Shown: piece by piece, positions 8,967 to 17,838 of the stretch
Layout of the letters: every line of letters starts with the position of its first letter
How positions within the stretch are numbered: position 1 is the first letter of the stretch
Source of the DNA: an uncultured Gelidibacter sp.
GTDB taxonomy: Bacteria; Bacteroidota; Bacteroidia; Flavobacteriales; Flavobacteriaceae
Direction: 5' to 3'
Assembly: GCF_947500795.1 (NCBI RefSeq)
Contig: NZ_CANMTE010000001.1
Location: 372,001-436,000 of the forward strand
DNA: 64,000 nt
Made by a program: the position numbers and the translations under genes
Notes under the pieces: model-generated
The model's database searches: none
Told to the model about the DNA's origin: nothing
Seen by the model: only the letters and a program-made list of their open reading frames with translations

Positions 8967-9497
8967 CTAGTCATATTTCGCGCTAAAGTTTCCATTCCAT
9001 TTGTCCTGTACTTTTAAGACTTGTTCAATAACGTCTCTTACGCAACCTTGGCCACCGTTTTTATGGGAAATGTATTTAGAAATGGCCTTAATTTCTGGTA
9101 CGGCATCTTGCGGACACGTTGGTAAGCCCACACGTTTCATCACCGGATAATCAGGAATGTCGTCGCCCATATACAACACGTTTTCAGGTTTGATATTATG
9201 AAGCGCTAAATACTCCTCCATCTGCTCAATTTTGTTATGTGCACCTAAATAGATCGCGTTAACGCCCAAACCTTCTAATCGTTTACGAACACCTTCATTG
9301 CTGCCTCCAGAAATAATGCAAACATTAAAGCCTTCCAGTAGCGCGGTTTTCATGGCGAAACCATCTTTAGTGTGCATCGTGCGCAACATTTCGCCAGAGG
9401 TAGTCAAGGTAATGGTGCCGTCTGTCAATACGCCATCAACGTCAAAAATAAAAGTGGTGATATGTCCTAGGTATTCTTTATAACTTTTTTCTTCCAT
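8967..9497 (-). CDS. KdsC-like HAD phosphatase
   Basis: A 176-residue HAD-superfamily phosphatase of the KdsC type (3-deoxy-D-manno-octulosonate 8-phosphate phosphatase, used for LPS Kdo synthesis). The nucleophile motif DVDGVLTDG is at residues 19-27, SGG near 61-63 is motif II, and MGDDIPD is the late metal-binding motif; there is no cap domain, as in KdsC. Its start overlaps the end of the DUF2520 gene by 20 bases, so the two are co-transcribed. Exact substrate specificity, Kdo-8-P or another sugar phosphate, is not proven by sequence. Confidence 0.85.
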   Translation of the reverse strand: MEEKSYKEYLGHITTFIFDVDGVLTDGTITLTTSGEMLRTMHTKDGFAMKTALLEGFNVCIISGGSNEGVRKRLEGLGVNAIYLGAHNKIEQMEEYLALHNIKPENVLYMGDDIPDYPVMKRVGLPTCPQDAVPEIKAISKYISHKNGGQGCVRDVIEQVLKVQDKWNGNFSAKYD

Positions 9498-10245
9498 GTG
9501 TTTTTTGGATGCTTGCTGTCATGAGTTCATAAATAGCTTTATGTTGCTCGTTTTCTAGCAATTTTAAATGTTTTTTAATCGTTTTTTTATCGTTGCGTTT
9601 AGCAGGACCTGTTTGCGCCATATACGGGGACATGTCTTGCACTTTTTTCGCGGTTTCAAGTATTAATGGCTTTAAAATGTCAAATTCGACACCTTTTGAT
9701 TCGGTGATTTCATGTGCCACACGATACAGCTGATTGGTGAAATTATTCACGTAAACAGCAGCTAAATGCAACGCTTTACGCTGTTGTGTGTTCACTTTGT
9801 GCGCATTGCAGCCAATTGCTTTTGCCAACGACTTTAAAGTCTTCAAATCCGCCTTATCCAACACCTCCAAACAAATAGGTACGGTAGCAAAATCTAACGT
9901 TGCCGCTTTGCTAAAGGTTTGTAAAGGATAAAATACGCCGCGTCTGTTTTTCTTGTCCAAATCATGGACATTCACAGATCCTGAGGTGTGCACAACCAAT
10001 TTGTTTTCAAAGGACAATTGGGTAGAGAAATTAGCAATAGCATCATCACTTACTGCAATAATATAAACGTCAGCGTCCACCAATTCAGAAAGGTTATCTG
10101 TAATGGCAACTTTGTTTTTGTAAGATTGGATGCTTTTGATAGATCTGTTATACCATTGTTTAACCTCTACTTGTTCTGCTTTCTCAAAAGCATTGAACAA
10201 ATGGGTGGCAACATTGCCCGCGCCAAGAATAATTACTGATATCAT
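9478..10245 (-). CDS. Rossmann-fold protein with DUF2520 domain
   Basis: A 255-residue cytosolic protein with an N-terminal NAD(P)-binding Rossmann fold (MISVIILGAGNVATHL, GxGxxxxH) resembling F420-dependent or ketopantoate-type reductases, followed by the helical DUF2520 domain (KALHLAAVYVNNFTNQLY region, about residues 155-172). The reaction is unknown. Its 3' end overlaps the KdsC-like gene start by 20 bases, suggesting translational coupling. Confidence 0.85.
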   Translation of the reverse strand: MISVIILGAGNVATHLFNAFEKAEQVEVKQWYNRSIKSIQSYKNKVAITDNLSELVDADVYIIAVSDDAIANFSTQLSFENKLVVHTSGSVNVHDLDKKNRRGVFYPLQTFSKAATLDFATVPICLEVLDKADLKTLKSLAKAIGCNAHKVNTQQRKALHLAAVYVNNFTNQLYRVAHEITESKGVEFDILKPLILETAKKVQDMSPYMAQTGPAKRNDKKTIKKHLKLLENEQHKAIYELMTASIQKTHGRKKL

Positions 10246-10357
10246 GCCGCTAAATTAATGAAGAAATAAGACATAGGAATTATGAATTTTGAATTTTCAT
10301 GCTGATGATAACGCCTTAGAGTGATTTGTCTTTAAAATCTTTTAATGGTAACAGACT

Positions 10358-10945
10358 TTAAATGACTACTTTCCGGTCAATAATAGCCAAGGCTTTTGAT
10401 TTTTCAAGCTTTTTTATGGCTCTGATTACGGTTTCCACGCGTAGTCCTGTCAATTCTGATATTTGTTGTCGCGTTAGTGGCACTTCAAAATCGGTTTCTA
10501 CTTTGGCATTGGATTTTAAATGATTCAACAAGGTTAGAATCCGATGTTCCGGCGGGTAAATAGACACTTCCCGGGCTATTTTCGCTTTGTAGATCATGCG
10601 CTTACATATCATTTTGGTGAATGTGAGATGAATGTCAGGATGCATTTTCAACAGCTCAAAAAAGGCGGATTTTGAAAGTAGATAAAGTTCAGTATCCTCT
10701 AACGTCTGCGCTGTCGCAGGATATTTATAATCTCCAAATAGAGGCGGCTCTCCAAATGAATCATCATTTTTAAAGAATCCCTGCACAAATTCTTTTCCAT
10801 CTTCCGTGAGGTTAAACATTTTTACATGTCCGGTTTTTATCTGGTAATAAAAATCGGCGTGCTCTCCTTCGTTAAAAATGGTGCGGTCTTTTGAATAGGT
10901 TTTCAAAGTGCCTCCAAAAGATTGAATGATCTGTTCTGGAATCAT
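10358..10945 (-). CDS. Crp/Fnr family transcriptional regulator (FNR-like helix)
   Basis: A 195-residue regulator with an N-terminal cyclic-nucleotide-binding-type beta barrel (about 15-110), a dimerisation helix and a C-terminal winged helix (about 130-192). The recognition helix reads GLRVETVIR; Val170, Glu171 and Arg175 align with Arg180, Glu181 and Arg185 of E. coli CRP, making it more FNR-like. There is no N-terminal cysteine cluster, so no FNR-style iron-sulfur centre. It diverges from a small membrane protein and a truncated hemoglobin, and a TTATGA-N6-TCATAA palindrome lies in the 72-base gap. A role in respiration, oxygen or nitric oxide response is inferred. Confidence 0.9.
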   Translation of the reverse strand: MIPEQIIQSFGGTLKTYSKDRTIFNEGEHADFYYQIKTGHVKMFNLTEDGKEFVQGFFKNDDSFGEPPLFGDYKYPATAQTLEDTELYLLSKSAFFELLKMHPDIHLTFTKMICKRMIYKAKIAREVSIYPPEHRILTLLNHLKSNAKVETDFEVPLTRQQISELTGLRVETVIRAIKKLEKSKALAIIDRKVVI

Positions 10946-10949
10946 GGTC

Positions 10950-10967
10950 TTATGATTTGAGTCATAA
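10950..10967. promoter_or_regulatory. Predicted Crp/Fnr operator TTATGA-N6-TCATAA
   Basis: Perfect 6-base inverted repeat with a 6-base spacer in the gap between the divergent regulator (10945) and the membrane protein (11018). The inner TATGA-N6-TCATA has CRP/FNR architecture. Exactly 21 bases separate it from GAACTTTG (10988-10995), a near match to TAnnTTTG, placing its centre at about -40 for the rightward promoter, a class II activator position. It also sits just upstream of the regulator start, so autoregulation is possible. Confidence 0.6.
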
Positions 10968-11017
10968 AAATACGGATAATCATTTAGGAACTTTGTAATA
11001 ACCTAAAAAGAAAGATC

Positions 11018-11308
11018 ATGACATTATACAATAAAGGCTTATTCGACTTCAAAGAGCACCTTACATTATATGTACCATTGAGCATCATTTTTCAAAGCTG
11101 CATTGGCTCTATAGCGGCAATGCTGATTTTAATGAACAGTAGCGACACCTTTCATTTTCTCGATTTGACTATGGTGGTTATTTTTGCGATGGCCTATAAT
11201 GGTTCGCTGTATGCCCAAATGAAACCAAAGGTGATTTTCAATTTATTGATTGTGACCGTTTTGGTACACATTACATTTATTGTCATAAATTTGTTGCGAA
11301 TGGCATAA
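11018..11308 (+). CDS. Small integral membrane protein, unknown function
   Basis: A 96-residue protein with three hydrophobic segments (about 19-38, 48-65 and 72-94) and almost no soluble part. I do not recognise the family. It is divergent from an FNR-like regulator and 6 bases upstream of a truncated hemoglobin gene, so the two are co-transcribed from the promoter beside the predicted operator. A link to oxygen or nitric oxide handling at the membrane is inference from this context. Confidence 0.8.
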   Translation: MTLYNKGLFDFKEHLTLYVPLSIIFQSCIGSIAAMLILMNSSDTFHFLDLTMVVIFAMAYNGSLYAQMKPKVIFNLLIVTVLVHITFIVINLLRMA

Positions 11309-11314
11309 GATAGA

Positions 11315-11716
11315 ATGGAAAAAAAAGATATTCAAAGTAGGGAAGATGTATTTCTACTCGTTTCAGAATTTTACAAAAAAGTTAGAAAAGATAAGGTTTT
11401 AGGCCCTTTTTTCAATCGCGTGATTACAGATTGGGATGCGCATATTGAACGCTTGACCACCTTTTGGGAAAGTAGTTTGTTTATGTCCAAAAAATTGGAG
11501 CAACGCTACCATGGTAATCCTTTAGAGGTCCATATTAAGGTGGATGAAGAGAATAATAACACCATAACTTCAGAGCATTTTGGCTTGTGGCTCAATCTGT
11601 GGTTTGAAACTCTAGACCAACTTTTTGAGGGTGAGTATGCCGATAACGCAAAAAATCGTGCGCGTAAAATGGGGACTTTTATGTTTATGAATATTTTTCA
11701 AGCAAGGCAGTCATAA
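11315..11716 (+). CDS. Group III truncated hemoglobin
   Basis: A 133-residue 2-over-2 globin of group III. The segment QRYHGNPLEVHIKV (about residues 63-76) fits the family's pre-F/F-helix region, with His73 as probable proximal haem ligand, followed by the EHFGLWLNLW helix (88-97). Helix B has the expected FFNRV. Such globins bind O2 or NO and are associated with nitrosative stress and microaerobic growth. It starts 6 bases after the membrane protein gene, under the predicted Crp/Fnr operator. Confidence 0.9.
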   Translation: MEKKDIQSREDVFLLVSEFYKKVRKDKVLGPFFNRVITDWDAHIERLTTFWESSLFMSKKLEQRYHGNPLEVHIKVDEENNNTITSEHFGLWLNLWFETLDQLFEGEYADNAKNRARKMGTFMFMNIFQARQS

Positions 11717-11833
11717 ACCGACTTTTTATGAAGAAGTCAGTGGGTTTTTGGCTTTTTCTGATTGTAATTTCCTGATCTCTAAAATATATCAACTTTAACA
11801 TCTTTTAACTCTTCCTCAATCAACAAAATTGGC

Positions 11834-11841
11834 TAATTTTG
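11834..11841 (+). promoter_or_regulatory. -7 promoter box for the ccs gene
   Basis: TAATTTTG matches TAnnTTTG exactly, 39 bases before the ATG at 11881. It covers an in-frame upstream ATG at 11839, which therefore is unlikely to be the translation start. Confidence 0.55.
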
Positions 11842-11880
11842 CACTGCTTCAAGGAAAGCCCAGAAAACCGACCTTATATC

Positions 11881-14800
11881 ATGCAAAAAAGACTCGCTAA
11901 CATTCTTTTCTCCACCCGATTAACAGCCATTTTATTTGTTGTTTTTGCCTTAGCTATGGCAATCGGTACATTTTTAGATGCCAATCAAGACACCTCTCCA
12001 ACACCGTACACACGACATTTAATTTACAATGCGTGGTGGTTTGAGGCTATTATGGGTATTTTCATGATCAATTTTATTGGTAATATGTATCGCTACCGTT
12101 TATTGCGATGGGAAAAATGGGCCACCTTAACTTTACACTTAGCTTTCGTATTAATCATATTTGGTGCTTTTGTAACGCGATATATCGGATACGAAGGAAT
12201 GATTGCCATTAGAGAAGGCGAAACCGAAAAGCAGTTTTTATCCCAAAAAACCTATGTCACCGCTTATATTGATGGTGATTATATGGTGGATGGCATGGCA
12301 CAACGAAAGATTGTTGAGCGTGAAGTTGACTTTTCATACCGATTGAACAATAAATTCAAGGCTGAAACCGACTATAATAACATCCCAGTTTCTATTGAAC
12401 TTGAAAAATATATTAAATCAGCTGAAATTGATGTGATTCCTGACGAATCTGGAGAAACCTATTTAAAAATTGTTGAAGCCGGAGATGGACTACCTCATAA
12501 TCACTTTTTAAAATCTGGCGAAGTACAAAACTTGCATAATGTTTTAATCGCCTTAGATAAACCAACACCAGGTGCAATTAATATTACCAGCACTCCTGAT
12601 GGACTAACCATTGAGTCTCCTTATGAAGGCGATTATATGACGATGGCCACACGTGCTACAGGAGTTGTAGTAAAAGATAGTGTGCAGCCATTGGTGTTGC
12701 GCTCACGTTACCAAATTGCCAATATGTCTATGGTATTCCCAAAACCTATGGTGAAAGGTGTTTTTGATGTGGTTAAAAAATCAGAAATGCTTAAAGGTGA
12801 TGAAGATGGAGTGGTGATGAAAGTAACCGTTAATGGTGAAACAAAACGTGTTAATCTGTTGGGCGGTCCTTATAAAAACAACCCATTTGAACAGGTTGAA
12901 TTCGGGAATATTATTGTGTCTTTAAAATATGGTTCTAAATTGATTGATCTACCGTTTGAAGTGAAACTGAACGATTTTATCGCTCAAAAATTCCCAGGAA
13001 CAGAAAAGAGTTATTCTTCTTATGAAAGTAAAGTGACTGTTTTGGATAAAGAGCAGGGCGATTTTGATTACCACATTTATATGAATAATATTTTAGATCA
13101 CCGAGGATACCGATTTTTCCAAGCAAGTTTTGATCCAGATGAGAAAGGAACAATTCTTTCTGTAAATCATGATTTCTGGGGAACTTGGATCACTTATATT
13201 GGCTACTTCCTCCTTTATATTGGGTTGATGGCGATTTGGTTTGATAAGAATACACGTTTTGCAGATTTAAATAAGATGCTTGAAAAAGTTAAAAAGCAAA
13301 AGCGAAAAATCACCACGATTTTCCTTTTAGGATTTACCACTTTTGGTTTCTCACAAACACATTCTGCAGATGATGGCCATAACCATGGTCTACCAACAAA
13401 AGCGCAAATTGACTCTGTGTTGAGGGCCAATATTACCCCAAAGGAACATGCTGATAAATTTGCACATCTTGTAGTCCAGGATTACAGTGGCCGTATGATG
13501 CCAATGGATACCTATGCGTCAGAGATTTTACGAAAACTGAGCAAGAGTGATACTTATGAGGAGTTTGACGCTAACCAAATTATGCTATCTATTCAGGAAA
13601 GCCCATTGTTATGGTACAATGTGCCGGTTATTTATTTAGCACCACAAAAGGCGGATACCATTAGAAAAATTATTGGGGTGCCAATGGATAGAAAACACGT
13701 CGCTTTTGTTGACTTTTTCAAACCTGATGGTACTTATAAATTGGAGCCTTATCTTAATGATGCGTACAGAGCTCAAGTTCCAAACGGAACTCAAAAGGAA
13801 TTAAAAGAAGCTGATCAGCGTGTCAATTTGATGCACAATGCACTTGAGGGCCGCGCAATGAAAATCTTCCCGGTACCTAATGATGATAATAATAAATGGA
13901 TTTCTTCGAAAGAGTTTCGTGATGGAAATTATAGAGAAAAAATTGAAGATTCCCTTTTAGGGAATTTCATGAACAATGGATTTAGCGCGTATTTATTAAC
14001 GTTAAATAAAGCTAAGCATGACGGCGATTTTTCAAAAGCGGAAGATGTGCTGAATGGCATCAAAAAGACTCAACAAAAGTACGGAAGTGAAGTGATGCTG
14101 TCTGATGAAAAAGTCAAGACTGAAATCGCCTATAACAAATATGACATTTTCAAAAACCTGTTCAGTTGGTATATGTATGCCGGAACATTGATGTTTATTG
14201 TGTTAATCATGCAGATTTTTAACGGCAACAATAAAATAATCAACATCAGTGTAAAGGTGTTTGCCTTTATCATCTTAGGTTTATTCCTTTTACATACGGC
14301 CGGACTCGGGGTACGTTGGTACCTTGCTGGGCATGCACCTTGGAGTGATGCGTATGAATCCATGATTTATGTGGCGTGGGCTACAATGTTCTTTGGATTG
14401 GCATTTGGTAGAAAGAGTGATTTAACCATTGCGGCAACAGCATTTGTAACTGCAATTATTTTGATGGTAGCGCATTGGAATTGGATGGATCCTGCAATAT
14501 CAACCTTAGAGCCTGTATTGGATAGTTATTGGTTGATGATACACGTTGCGGTAATCGTGATGAGTTATGGTCCGTTTGCGCTCGGTTTGATTTTAGGATT
14601 GGTATGTTTAATCTTAATGATTGTTACTACTAAAAAGAATCGCAGCAAGATGTTGCTTAATATTAAAGAGTTGACCATTATTAACGAAATGGCTTTGACT
14701 ACCGGTTTAATCCTATTGACCATTGGTAACTTCTTAGGAGGTATGTGGGCCAATGAGAGTTGGGGTCGTTATTGGGGTTGGGACCCTAAGGAAACTTGGG

Positions 14801-15072
14801 CATTGATCAGTATTATGGTTTACGCATTTGTAATCCACATGAGATTGGTTCCTGGACTTCGAGGTCGTTTTGGTTTTAACTTGGCTTCTATTATTGCATT
14901 TGCGAGTATTATGATGACGTATTTCGGGGTAAATTTCTATCTTTCAGGACTTCATGCCTATGCAAGTGGAGATCAAATTGTGAGCTTGAAGTTTATTGCA
15001 ATAACAGCGGCTATTGTTGCTGTGATAGCAATTTTAGCTTACCGTAAATATGTTATATATTATAAAAAATAA
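11881..15072 (+). CDS. ccsA: Cytochrome c biogenesis fusion protein ResB-CcsA
   Basis: A 1063-residue inner-membrane system II cytochrome c synthase that exports haem and ligates it to CXXCH apocytochromes. The N-terminal half is ResB-like: membrane helices at about 10-30, 45-62 and 72-92, a large periplasmic domain, then a helix near 435-455. The C-terminal CcsA part has multiple helices and the tryptophan-rich haem-handling motif WGRYWGWDPKE at 961-971. Fusion of the two halves is known in Bacteroidota and epsilonproteobacteria. I chose this ATG over one 14 codons upstream because a TAATTTTG box covers the latter. Confidence 0.93.
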   Translation: MQKRLANILFSTRLTAILFVVFALAMAIGTFLDANQDTSPTPYTRHLIYNAWWFEAIMGIFMINFIGNMYRYRLLRWEKWATLTLHLAFVLIIFGAFVTRYIGYEGMIAIREGETEKQFLSQKTYVTAYIDGDYMVDGMAQRKIVEREVDFSYRLNNKFKAETDYNNIPVSIELEKYIKSAEIDVIPDESGETYLKIVEAGDGLPHNHFLKSGEVQNLHNVLIALDKPTPGAINITSTPDGLTIESPYEGDYMTMATRATGVVVKDSVQPLVLRSRYQIANMSMVFPKPMVKGVFDVVKKSEMLKGDEDGVVMKVTVNGETKRVNLLGGPYKNNPFEQVEFGNIIVSLKYGSKLIDLPFEVKLNDFIAQKFPGTEKSYSSYESKVTVLDKEQGDFDYHIYMNNILDHRGYRFFQASFDPDEKGTILSVNHDFWGTWITYIGYFLLYIGLMAIWFDKNTRFADLNKMLEKVKKQKRKITTIFLLGFTTFGFSQTHSADDGHNHGLPTKAQIDSVLRANITPKEHADKFAHLVVQDYSGRMMPMDTYASEILRKLSKSDTYEEFDANQIMLSIQESPLLWYNVPVIYLAPQKADTIRKIIGVPMDRKHVAFVDFFKPDGTYKLEPYLNDAYRAQVPNGTQKELKEADQRVNLMHNALEGRAMKIFPVPNDDNNKWISSKEFRDGNYREKIEDSLLGNFMNNGFSAYLLTLNKAKHDGDFSKAEDVLNGIKKTQQKYGSEVMLSDEKVKTEIAYNKYDIFKNLFSWYMYAGTLMFIVLIMQIFNGNNKIINISVKVFAFIILGLFLLHTAGLGVRWYLAGHAPWSDAYESMIYVAWATMFFGLAFGRKSDLTIAATAFVTAIILMVAHWNWMDPAISTLEPVLDSYWLMIHVAVIVMSYGPFALGLILGLVCLILMIVTTKKNRSKMLLNIKELTIINEMALTTGLILLTIGNFLGGMWANESWGRYWGWDPKETWALISIMVYAFVIHMRLVPGLRGRFGFNLASIIAFASIMMTYFGVNFYLSGLHAYASGDQIVSLKFIAITAAIVAVIAILAYRKYVIYYKK

Positions 15073-15098
15073 GAACTAAATACCTACTATAATACATC

Positions 15099-15129
15099 AG
15101 CCATAAGCATTTTTTGTTTATGGCTTTTG
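15099..15129 (+). terminator. Rho-independent-type hairpin after ccs
   Basis: Arms AGCCATAA (15099-15106) and TTATGGCT (15118-15125) form a perfect 8-bp stem followed by T residues, 27 bases after the ccs stop codon. Confidence 0.6.
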
Positions 15130-15183
15130 CCATTTATGGCGTAAAAATTAGAGTATCGTTTGAAGACTAAATCTTAAGAATAG

Positions 15184-15630
15184 ATGAAAATATTTAAAGA
15201 ATTCAAGGAATTTGCTGTTAAAGGGAATATGATGGACATGGCCATCGGGATTATTATTGGCGCGTCTTTTAATAAAGTGATTGACGTGTTGGTGAAAAAA
15301 GTGTTGATGCCACCATTATCCTTAATGACCGATGGTTTAAATTTTCAGGACAAGCGATTTGTTTTAAGAGAGAAAATTGTAGATGCTACTGGAAAGCTAA
15401 TTACAGACGAAGTAGCCATCGGGTATGGCGAACTTTTCGAAACTTTCCTTGACTTTTTAATTATTGGATTCACTGTTTTTATCCTTGTCAGATTCCTAAA
15501 TGGCCTTAAAAACAAAGCGCAGGATCCCAAAGATAAAACGGTTCAAACACCTAAGGATATTGAACTGTTATCGCATCTTACCGAGTTGATGGAAGAGCAA
15601 AATCAGTTGCTTAAAAAACAACAGAAGTAA
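15184..15630 (+). CDS. mscL: Large-conductance mechanosensitive channel MscL
   Basis: A 148-residue MscL homologue, close to the usual 130-150. It begins with the amphipathic N-terminal helix (KEFKEFAVKGNMMDMAIGIIIG), with the pore-forming TM1 glycine/alanine pattern GIIIGASFNKVI, a periplasmic loop, TM2 near residues 82-102 and a charged C-terminal bundle (LTELMEEQNQLLKKQQK). It opens under extreme membrane tension during hypo-osmotic shock. It is monocistronic and separated from the ccs gene by a hairpin. Confidence 0.95.
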   Translation: MKIFKEFKEFAVKGNMMDMAIGIIIGASFNKVIDVLVKKVLMPPLSLMTDGLNFQDKRFVLREKIVDATGKLITDEVAIGYGELFETFLDFLIIGFTVFILVRFLNGLKNKAQDPKDKTVQTPKDIELLSHLTELMEEQNQLLKKQQK

Positions 15631-15676
15631 TCTGCTGTTTTCAAGAAGTTAGAAAAACTAAAAAAAAAGAATAGTT

Positions 15677-16354
15677 TTATTTCTGAGGAACCATAGCATT
15701 AAAATGCTGTGCTATTTTCGCGTAGGCGATGTCTTTAAAATTGCTGACTACTAAATCTGCAAGGCCATAATCTTGGTCATGGGAATGTAGACTATCATAA
15801 CCCACACAAAAAATACCTGCATCTTTAGCGGCTCTAATTCCGTTAGTGGAATCTTCAATAACGATACATTCATGAGGCTTATACCCTGAAGCCATGGCTG
15901 CTTTTTCAAAAATTTCAGGATGTGGTTTAGATGCTTTTAAATCGGCACCACTCAATTTAGCCACAAAATAAGGGTTCAAATGGAAGCGATCAAAGATATT
16001 GTTGATGTTGTCCATTGAGGCCGAAGAAGCCAAAACTAAGGTCAATCCGTTATTGTGGTAATCTTGAATTAAGTCCAGAACACCAGGCAAAAGATCCAAT
16101 TCGTCATCGTTTTCAAATAAATATTTAAAATGATCACGTTTGAGATCTACCAAGGTTTGCGGACCTAAAGGCAGATTAAAATGTTCTACCAATTCTTCAC
16201 AAATGGCTCTCGTGGCTTGACCCGTGAACGAGGCATAGAGTGATTCTGAAACATTAATGTTAACATCCCTAAACATGAGATGATACGCTTTGTGGTGTAG
16301 CGGTTCAGTGTTTACGATAACACCGTCCATGTCAAACAATACGGCTTTAAGCAT
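15677..16354 (-). CDS. HAD family phosphatase, beta-phosphoglucomutase-like
   Basis: A 225-residue HAD hydrolase with nucleophile motif FDMDGVIVNTEP near residues 7-18, a helical cap (about 17-90), the motif II serine in LASSASMDN, lysine in KASKPHPE and the acidic motif VIEDSTNGIRAA. The arrangement matches the beta-phosphoglucomutase/phosphoglycolate-phosphatase subfamily, acting on small sugar phosphates in the cytosol. It is convergent with mscL (46-base gap). Specificity cannot be inferred. Confidence 0.88.
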   Translation of the reverse strand: MLKAVLFDMDGVIVNTEPLHHKAYHLMFRDVNINVSESLYASFTGQATRAICEELVEHFNLPLGPQTLVDLKRDHFKYLFENDDELDLLPGVLDLIQDYHNNGLTLVLASSASMDNINNIFDRFHLNPYFVAKLSGADLKASKPHPEIFEKAAMASGYKPHECIVIEDSTNGIRAAKDAGIFCVGYDSLHSHDQDYGLADLVVSNFKDIAYAKIAQHFNAMVPQK

Positions 16355-16615
16355 TTGGAGAGTAATTAATTAATAGCTCTACGAATATAAGGGAATTGGA
16401 CTTCAATCCATAAAAAATGGTTTAAACTTTTTATTATTTCTCAAACGTTATCGATTTATCAAGGCCTTTAGGAGTTATAAATAAGCTTTAATTAAACTAA
16501 AACCGGTAGATGGAATAAAAATTCTGGGATGTAACGGAATTGTTATTTCTTATAAAAAGGACTCTTCTAATGAGTGCAGGTGTTGTCAATTATTTGTAAT
16601 TTTAAAGCTTACTAA

Positions 16616-17797
16616 ATGTCAGATCTAATGTCTATATCAAAATACGGATTAAATACCATTTGCACGCATGTTGGCGAAATTAAGGATCAACAGTTTAAAG
16701 GTGCAGTGTCACCAATTTATATGTCTACGTCCTATGAGTTTGAAGATGTGGATGTAAAACGTTATCCACGCTATTTCAATACGCCAAATCAGGAGTTCAC
16801 CTCTAAAAAAATCGCTGCGTTGGAGCATGCTGAAGCAGGAATGCTTTTTGGAAGCGGAATGGCTGCCATTAGCACTGTTTTCTTGGCATTTTTAAAACAT
16901 GGCGATCATATTGTTGTTCAAAATACGCTTTATGGTGGCACGAGTAATTTTATTAGGGAGGAATTTCCAAAATATGGAATCGAATTCACGTTTACGGACG
17001 GCTATGAAGTTTCCGATTTTGAAGCGGCAATTCGTCCAAATACCAAACTTATTCATATTGAGACACCATCCAATCCGTTGTTAACCATTACAGATATTAA
17101 AGGTGTTGCTGATTTAGCGAAATCCAAGAATCTGATCACAACCATCGATAATACCTTTGCAAGTCCCGTCAATCAAAATCCAATCGATTTTGGAATTGAT
17201 ATTGTCATGCATTCCGCCACAAAATATTTGGGTGGACATTCTGATATTTTAGCGGGTGCCATTGCCTGTAGTGATGCGCATATGAAGATCATTTGGAATG
17301 TTGCCAAAAATTTAGGCGGTAGTTTGAGTGATATGACCGTTTGGATGTTGGAGCGCAGTATGAAAACATTGGCTTTACGCGTTAATGCTCAAAATAGAAA
17401 TGCTAAAAAGTTGGCAAAATATTTAGAGAAGCACGAGGATGTGAAACAGGTTTTCTATCCTGGTCTTAAAACCCATCCGCAATACGAATTGGCAAAATCT
17501 CAGATGAAAGGATTTGGAGGAATGATGTCCTTTGAATTGGCTGACGGATTGGATGCCATGGCTTTTCAAAAGGCATTAAAATTGATCAAATCGTCTATGA
17601 GTTTGGCAGGTGTGGAAAGTACGGTATTGTCGCCACATAAAACATCACATTCATTGCTGACCCAAGCTGAACGTGATGCTATGGGGGTGAGTGATAATTT
17701 AATTCGTTTTTCTGTGGGAATCGAATCTAAAAAAGATTTGATTGATGATATTGAGCAAGCCATCAACAAGGTGAAAAACGCATCATATGTGTCTTAA
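16616..17797 (+). CDS. Cys/Met metabolism PLP-dependent enzyme
   Basis: A 393-residue fold-type I PLP enzyme of the cystathionine gamma-synthase/beta-lyase/methionine gamma-lyase family. SATKYLGGHSD contains the PLP lysine, Lys203; FGSGMAAIS near residues 80-88 fits the phosphate-binding turn, and DNTFASP is the conserved aspartate strand. The enzyme acts in trans-sulfuration of cysteine and methionine; which reaction is not decided by sequence. A second in-frame ATG lies four codons inside. The 261-base upstream gap shows no recognisable riboswitch. Confidence 0.88.
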   Translation: MSDLMSISKYGLNTICTHVGEIKDQQFKGAVSPIYMSTSYEFEDVDVKRYPRYFNTPNQEFTSKKIAALEHAEAGMLFGSGMAAISTVFLAFLKHGDHIVVQNTLYGGTSNFIREEFPKYGIEFTFTDGYEVSDFEAAIRPNTKLIHIETPSNPLLTITDIKGVADLAKSKNLITTIDNTFASPVNQNPIDFGIDIVMHSATKYLGGHSDILAGAIACSDAHMKIIWNVAKNLGGSLSDMTVWMLERSMKTLALRVNAQNRNAKKLAKYLEKHEDVKQVFYPGLKTHPQYELAKSQMKGFGGMMSFELADGLDAMAFQKALKLIKSSMSLAGVESTVLSPHKTSHSLLTQAERDAMGVSDNLIRFSVGIESKKDLIDDIEQAINKVKNASYVS

Positions 17798-17838
17798 CAT
17801 TTTCATTAAAAATTTCAAACCATCAAAAATTAAATAAT

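Noticed and set aside
8700-9017. 105- and 79-codon frames over the heptanucleotide arrays
   Set aside because: A 7-base period without stop codons keeps every frame open; composition is not protein-like.
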